A stretch of DNA of 64,000 nucleotides from Euryodendron excelsum (lineage: Eukaryota > Streptophyta > Magnoliopsida > Ericales > Pentaphylacaceae): contig CM065394.1 in NCBI GenBank assembly GCA_033060915.1, forward strand, positions 13,551,001-13,615,000, in the 5' to 3' direction. The notes beneath the pieces were generated by a model, which saw only the letters and a list, made by a program, of their open reading frames with translations, was not told the DNA's origin and searched no databases. The position numbers and the translations under genes are program-made. Below are positions 58,621-64,000 of the stretch, one piece after another (within the stretch, counting starts at the first letter, position 1; every line of letters begins with the position of its first letter).

Positions 58621-59600
58621 AACCTGGCTAAAGATTAGGCTACTGCCAGGACTCAAAATCCTAAAGCTAGGCCTATTCAACAACGGGTGGGGCGATTACA
58701 ACTTAATGAAATGGATGATGTGAGTGCTAGGCTTGCTACTTTGGCAAGAAAGTTAGAAGCCCTTGAAATTGAGAAAGTGAATGTCGTTGAGAGTGAGGTA
58801 ATAAAAGATATGTGTTGTTTGGTGTGTGAAACCACGGTCCAAGACACTGCTTCATGTTTGGTCATTCCGAGTGTGAAGGAAGCTTTGTACGGCCAAGTCA
58901 ATGCTATTGGCCAATACCAAAGAGGTAGAGGCAACCCCTACTCTAACACATACAATTCAAAGATGGAGGGATCATTCCAATTTTGGATGGAGGAATGAGG
59001 GGACTTCAAACCCTCAAGCATATCAAGGAGGGTCTCCAAACCCTCAATCATAACAAGTTCCACTTCCACCATTCCAAGCACCATAATATCAACCTCAACC
59101 TCAACCACAAACTTAACCTTACCAACAACCACCCGTTTCATAATTCCAAATCCAACCCAATGCATATTAACCCCCTCATAGAAAGCCTATTGAGGGCACC
59201 ATTTATCAACTCACTAATGATGTGAGAGGGGTGACCACTAGGGTAAATAGATAAGAAAATGTGCTAGATCAACACACTAGGTTGTTTAAGGATATATCCA
59301 AGCAAATGTCTACTATGACACAAGCTTTGACCCAAAATATTCCGGGTAGATTCTTAGCTCAAGCTCAACCTAACCCGATGGTAAGGCAAGTACACATTAC
59401 CAAGGGTACAATAGACCCTCAAGCTAGCCATGAGCAAGTACATGTCGTCACCACACTTAAAAGGGGAAAAGTCATAGATAAAACCATTCCACCTCAGGAA
59501 GAGACTTCTAAGACACATGTTGATTTGGGTAAGAAGAGAGAGGAACCAAAGAGAAGAGAGAAGAAAAGAGAAAGGAGAATGAAAGAGAGACTGACGACTT
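58621..59600 (+). pseudogene. Athila-type gag of K, C-terminal region
   Basis: RLQLNEMDDVSARLATLARK at about 58690 is the usual heptad segment after the capsid. CLVCETTVQDTASC is the nucleocapsid knuckle with the His lost. QVNAI, then NPYSNTYN, precede the usual NPGWRNHPNF-like block, here frameshifted. A third frame (59261-59600) has LFKDISKQMSTMTQAL and an RGKVIDK block, then a Lys/Arg/Glu-rich linker. The plus-strand frame at 58983-59225 and the minus-strand ones are shadows. Confidence 0.75.
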
Positions 59601-59831
59601 AGAGAAACAAAATGAAGAAAGAAACTTAAAAGAGGAAGGACATTGAGTGAGGCCAATAAGGAAAAGAGGAAGGACATCTTAAAACATGATCTTTTTCCTC
59701 AAAAGTTGATTAAACCCAAACATAAACTTTAAAATGCTGAAATTTATGAAGTTTTTAAACATGTCAAGGTCAACATTCATATTCTTAATGCTATAAAGCA
59801 AATACCTTCTTATGCCAGGTTCCTAAAGGAC

Positions 59832-60239
59832 TTGTATACTTTCAAGAGAAGGTTACAAGTGAAAGAAACGACCATGATGAATGAATGCCAAAGTGCTTTC
59901 GTGCAATGCAAGACGGGACCTAAGTATAAAGACCCCGAATGCCCCACCATCTCTTGCACTATAAGGGGAAACAAAATAGACCGAGCTCTCCTCGACGTAG
60001 GCTTTAGTATCAACCTTTTGCCCTATTCGGCTTATAAAGAACTACGATTGAGGGAGTTGAAGCCTACACGTGTCATGTTAGAGCTTGCAGATTGGTCTAT
60101 TAAGGTTCCCAAGGGGATAATTGAGGATGTCCTTATCCAAGTGGATAATTTTTACCTCCCTGTTGACTTCATTGTCCTAGAGACTCAACCTATTGAGGGT
60201 CCTAGAACCCATAACCATATTCCCATCATTCTAGGATGA
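59832..60239 (+). pseudogene. Athila-type aspartic protease of K
   Basis: This frame resembles the retropepsin-like protease of Athila polyproteins, which cuts the polyprotein. The active-site block at residue 55 reads DVGFSINLLP, where relatives have D-(L/T)-G-A-S. The Asp and Gly are kept but Ala-Ser has become Phe-Ser. ELADWSIKVPKGIIEDVLIQ and PVDFIVLE follow as expected. A stop at 60237 separates ILG from PFLATANAIIYVRNGVVKLSF, the flap-side continuation in the same frame. Upstream, IPSYARFLKDL-like text at about 59803 is the normal linker from gag. Confidence 0.8.
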
Positions 60240-61378
60240 CCATTCCTAGCAACCGCTAATGCTATCATTTATGTGAGGAATGGTGTGGTGAAGTTATCTT
60301 TTGGCAATACCAAAACTGACTTGAACATCTTTTTAGTGCCCAAATGAAATGATGAGGGTGAGACCATTCGGGAGGTAGATTTAGTTGAGGCGTTTGTTCA
60401 AGATAACCTTTAGAATGAGCAATCTAATGATGATTCCTTAGATGAAGAACTTGTGATAAGTGAGTTTCTTATCTCACTTGAGTACGATACCATAGGGTTG
60501 GGAGATTTGTCTAGCCATGGGTTAAAGGGTGGCCAAAGTATGCAAGTGGGTCAATTGACCCCTCTTTTTTCCCCTCCCCATCCTAAAGCCGTCAAACCTT
60601 CTCCTTCACTAATACTATCCCATATCCCAAAAGGGAAACCATTTCCATTCAATCTTCTATTAGCATTCCTAGGGATGGATTTCACGCATGATGGCCACTT
60701 CCCATCCCTTAGTGTTGGGTAACCATACCCCAACACCTTAAAGTTGTGTAGGACTAGGAGTTGTTGTTTTTATTTCTTTATCTTCTTTGTATGTTTTTCA
60801 TCCTAGTTGAGGGGTACATTAGGGACCTTAGCTTCTCTTCCATCAGCATTTCATTCATGTCCAGCTTTGTCTTCATGCATTGAGGACGATGCATCATTCT
60901 AATTGGGGAGAGAGTAGAGGCTTTACCTCTATTCGGGTTTTTGTTTCTTTGATTTTGTACTTTTGTTTTTATTTCTTTGTGTTGCCTCCTACTCTAAAAT
61001 AATTTAATGTCTAAAAAGAAATTTCTTTTAATGACTTCATCTAGTTAGAGGTAGAGTTTAGACGCCATTTTGGATTAAATGTCTCAGGTTTTTGCTTGTG
61101 TTTAACACTTTATTATTCATGGAGGAGGTCATTTATGAGCTTTAATATGTGTATCTTCTTTGTATTGTCCTTATCTCTTATGTATGGATTGTATAGTACA
61201 GGTGTGGACATTGTTACTTTTGATCACTTATACCATTCGGTGGAGATTTGGGAATTGTATGGTCTTGGTATCATTCTTTTATTGCTTAAGCACATTCATC
61301 CATATACGCTTTGTATTGATTCCCAGCTATTCATGGTGGATGTATTGACTCTTTACTTTTGAGGTACCACAACACTAC
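60240..61378 (+). other. 3' region of K: linker without pol, then untranslated sequence
   Basis: A frame at 60453-60722 encodes a Pro-rich stretch that I do not recognise. Where reverse transcriptase should follow the protease there is none. The sequence passes directly to a 3' motif at 60875 and then to T-rich untranslated text. The frames at 61096-61362 and 61160-61348 lack any known feature. K therefore looks like a gag-protease element depending on another element's pol, unless an internal deletion has removed it. Confidence 0.6.
60875..60915 (+). other. CATTGAGGA stem-loop and G-run motif of K
   Basis: ATGCATTG and CGATGCAT flank an AGGA loop, giving an eight-pair stem with one T-G pair, and a TAATTGGGGAGAG run follows. 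The same arrangement lies in J at 48268-48316. From memory, versions of it recur near the 3' end of the coding region in Athila-like elements of other plants. Confidence 0.6.
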
Positions 61379-62140
61379 TGTCGCGCTCAGATTTTTTGCA
61401 CTTGAGGAATACACACATAAGCGAAAAAAAATACTGTACTCTCTCATTAGAACTCAGCCCCCTAGAAGAATGAGTGCAACTAGATTTGAATTGAAAATTA
61501 ATTTGAATAAAGGGCTTTTGAAAAACAATTTGGAGTCACCACCTCACTTGATTAAGGTGAGTTAAGTCACCTAAAAACTAAGCACAATCTGAGAACCACA
61601 CTTAGGGTTTTTTAAAAATGATTTTGAAAATACTACCTCAAGAGAGGGTTTTAAGAAAATAGGTTGTTTGGCAACCTTCAGAAAACATTTTAGGCCTTTT
61701 TTAAAATTAAACTCCATTTTGGTCTTTGAAAACAGTGATCCTAGGTTCGGACGTTGGTTACCTGTACGGAAGACGCACTAAGCCATCATCCTACCCCGCC
61801 CTTGCAGTACCCATATATCTATTTACCCTAGATTCACCTATAAGAGTCTTCAACTAACAAATATTCAATCCTATCCACTTTGAAAAGAATTTTAAAAAGA
61901 ATGATACATGATATGCAAGAAAAGAAAAGAGATTTGGAAAATAGATTTGGAAATAGATTTGAAAAGAAATTGATTTGATTTAAAAGAGATTTGAAAAGAA
62001 TTGAAAATTGAAAAAAAAAAAAAAGGTTGTGGAAATAGAAGCTTGAAAAAGATTGTGGAATTTGAGATTTGAAAAAAGTTGTGACCGCACCCATGAGGGT
62101 TGCCTACGTATCCTTTTTGAAAAATCAAGTCAATCGTAGT

Positions 62141-62156
62141 TCAGACAAGAGTCCGA
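62141..62156 (-). other. U5 hairpin of LTR G
   Basis: On the minus strand TCGGAC-TCTT-GTCTGA. It is the intermediate between E and F: one pair is G-T, which still pairs in RNA. Confidence 0.65.
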
Positions 62157-62972
62157 TAGAAAATAGAAGATTTGATTTGAGAAACGAGTTGAATTGGAAT
62201 TTGGATTTGATTTGAATTTAGAATAAAGGATTGGAAATTGAAATTTGAAATTGAAAAGATTAGATTTGGAAAGATAGAACTTGGAGGAAAAATTTGGACT
62301 TGTTCTGGAAAGATTGAGATTTGGGAAACCTAGACTTAGGAAAGATAGGATTTAGGAAAGATTTTGAATTAGGAAAGTTTCATTTTAGGAAAGTTTCGAT
62401 TTAGAAAGGTTTCAAATTAGGAAAGTTTTGAAATAATAAAGGTTTTGAAATAGGAAATGTTTCATTTTAAGAAAATATTGGAATTGGAAAGTTTTGAATT
62501 TAGAATGTTTTGAAATAGGGAAGTTTTGAAAGTAAGAAAATTTTGAGTTTAGAAAAGTTTTAGATTTAAAAAGATTTGAAGTTTAGGAAAGTTTAAAATT
62601 TAGAAAGGGACGGAACTAGGAAAGGGTTGAATTAGAAAAGATTTGGAAGCTTAAAGTTTCAGGAAAGATTTGAAAGCGTAGGTTTAGAAAACTTATGGTT
62701 TAGGAAGGTAGGAGATTAAGAAGGATTGAATTAGGAAAGGTTTAGACTAGGAAGGATTGAGATTCCTATTTCCTAAAACAAAGGATTGGATTTGGTTTCT
62801 AAAAAATGTGTTTTGATTTTGTTTCCAAAAACAAAGGATAGGATCTAGTTTTCTAAGTGGAAGATTGAATTTGGTTTCCTAAAGAGAAGATTTGATTTGA
62901 CATAGATTTGGAAGGAAAAGTTTTAGAAACGCTAGATTTGGAAGACTATACTTTTGACGTAGAAAATAGGTT

Positions 62973-62999
62973 TTGAATATATATATATATATATATATA
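62973..62999. repeat. (AT)n microsatellite in LTR G
   Basis: About 11 uninterrupted TA units within the purine-rich stretch. A shorter one lies at about 43008-43025 in E. Confidence 0.9.
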
Positions 63000-64000
63000 G
63001 TTTTGATGTAGAAAATAAGATGTTTTGGAAACCTAGGTTTTGAGGCCAAAATAGGGAATTGGAAACTATGTTTTTGGGGAGAAAAATTAGGGTTCCTCAT
63101 TGTTGGCTCTAGGGCTTGACTTGGACTCTAAGAAAAGAGATTTTAAAAAGTGAGTTTTTAGAAAGGGAGATTTTTTGAAGGAAATCCTCGAGAGGAGTTT
63201 TTAGAAAGTGAATCTTGAAGAGAGTTTTTGAAAAGAAGTTTTTGTAAAGTAAAACTTTGAAAGAATTTTTGGAAAGAGATTTTGGGAAAGAGATTTTTGG
63301 AACGAGTTGTTTAGGAAGGAAACTTAAGGAATGTTCTTAGAAAGCAAATTTCGAAAAGAGCGTTTTGGAAAGGAGTTTTTAGGAAAGTGAGTTGCGTGAA
63401 GGGAAGTTTTAGAAAGCAACTTCGGAAAGGAATTTCGAAAAGGAGGTTGAAGAGAATTTTTAGAGAGTGTATTAGAAAAGAGATTTTTTAGAAAGAGAGA
63501 TTTAAAAAGAGAGTTTTTAGAAAGTATATATAAAATATCTCACTTCCCTAAAGCAATTCTAACCATAAGAAGGCTAAAACCACTTTAGGATAGTGGTTTT
63601 GAAAATAACAATGTTTTAAAAATATGGACTATATTAGTCACTTTAAATGTAACACTTTCCTAAAGCAACCCTAACCATGAAAAAGCTAGAATCACCCTAG
63701 GATTGTGATTTTGAAAACAAGTTTTGAAAAAGAAGATTTTGATGCAAGTTTTGAAAACAGTTTTGATGCAAGCTTTTAAAAATGAGTTTGAAAATGAATT
63801 TTGGAAGAATGCAAGATCATGATATGCACAATGCAAGTTGGGGTCGTGAACATACAAGGTTAAAGGCTTCACCACATAATCAAGGGGGCCGAACCCACGT
63901 GGTCTCCGGTTAAACTAAAAGAAAGCCCCCGACATGATGACGCTCCAATAGCCTAATCCTACATATGGACCAGGAAATCTCTTATTTCAAGCATGCAAGA

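Larger units (their letters stand above)
26383..61378 (+). mobile_element. Athila-like element K, gag-protease type, carries J and G
   Basis: The 5' LTR starts TGATTACATT at 26383, is interrupted by J after 26937, resumes at 56262 and ends CA at 57295. Net LTR length is 1589 bases. A tRNA-Asp-type primer site, Athila gag and an aspartic protease follow. There is no reverse transcriptase, RNase H or integrase before the 3' motif at 60875. Copy G interrupts the element at 61378 and its 3' LTR is outside the window. The base run before it is GGTGC (26378-26382); the matching duplicate cannot be seen. Confidence 0.8.
61379..64000 (-). mobile_element. Long LTR copy G, runs off the window
   Basis: Starts TGTCGCGCTCAGATTTTT at 61379 after ACTAC (61374-61378). 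It is collinear with F and D through the U5 block (62098-62141), the purine-rich stretch and the GTCGTGAACATACAAGG segment. The U3 end and the second target duplicate lie beyond 64000. It interrupts element K. Confidence 0.88.

Noticed and set aside
59354..59677. Minus-strand frame rich in Leu and Ser
   Set aside because: It is antisense to the Lys/Glu-rich gag linker of K.
61096..61362. 88-codon hydrophobic frame before copy G
   Set aside because: T-rich untranslated sequence readily gives Leu/Phe/Ile frames. No envelope-like or other motif was seen.

Overview
This is a gene-poor window of a flowering-plant nuclear genome, built almost entirely of transposable elements and their debris. The plant assignment rests on plant-specific families: a Mutator-like transposase with a SWIM zinc finger, an aminotransferase-like plant mobile domain (PMD) gene, Athila-type gag and protease, Tekay-like LTRs with initiator-Met-tRNA primer sites, and a chromodomain chromovirus fragment. 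The species cannot be named from the sequence. I see no intact host gene, rRNA, tRNA or CRISPR array; every coding region found is broken.

Layout. (1) 1-7.2 kb: unassigned sequence, a 4.5 kb LTR-like unit (copy A), then a 5'-truncated chromovirus pol fragment. (2) 7.2-21.6 kb: AT-rich and CCTAACCCTAGG-type repeats, a decayed MULE transposase and a decayed PMD gene. These two are interrupted by a 4.5 kb solo LTR (copy B, target duplication TATTA) and a 1.96 kb Tekay-like solo LTR (N, ATGAT/ATTAT). (3) 21.6-26.4 kb: the 5' part of a Ty3/gypsy element (L), whose gag is split by a minus-strand Tekay-like fragment (M). (4) 26.4-61.4 kb: an Athila-like element (K), whose 5' LTR is split by a non-autonomous Athila-like element (J). 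One LTR of J is split by a Tekay-like solo LTR (H); H is split by two copies of the long LTR (C and E); C is split by another (D). J's internal region holds copy F. K's gag and protease lie at 57.8-60.2 kb, with no reverse transcriptase. (5) 61.4-64 kb: copy G of the long LTR interrupts K and runs off the window.

The dominant component is one family of very long LTR units (4.5-5.5 kb, TG...CA, 5-bp target duplications). There are seven copies, six full length or nearly so, in at least two subfamilies (A/B and C-G). A TATA box places transcription on the strand that begins TGTAAGCACC, so A and E are on + and the others on -. Five copies have matching target duplications and no internal domain, so they are best read as solo LTRs. 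Length and a conserved U5 block suggest an Ogre/Tat-type family, but no coding domain confirms this.

The target duplications let the insertions be ordered: MULE/PMD, L, K, J, H, C, D is one chain of successive nesting. The most original signals are a U5 hairpin with compensatory changes across the long-LTR copies, a ~63-bp hairpin module shared by the LTRs of two unrelated lineages (M and K), and the linkage of the MULE transposase with the PMD gene.
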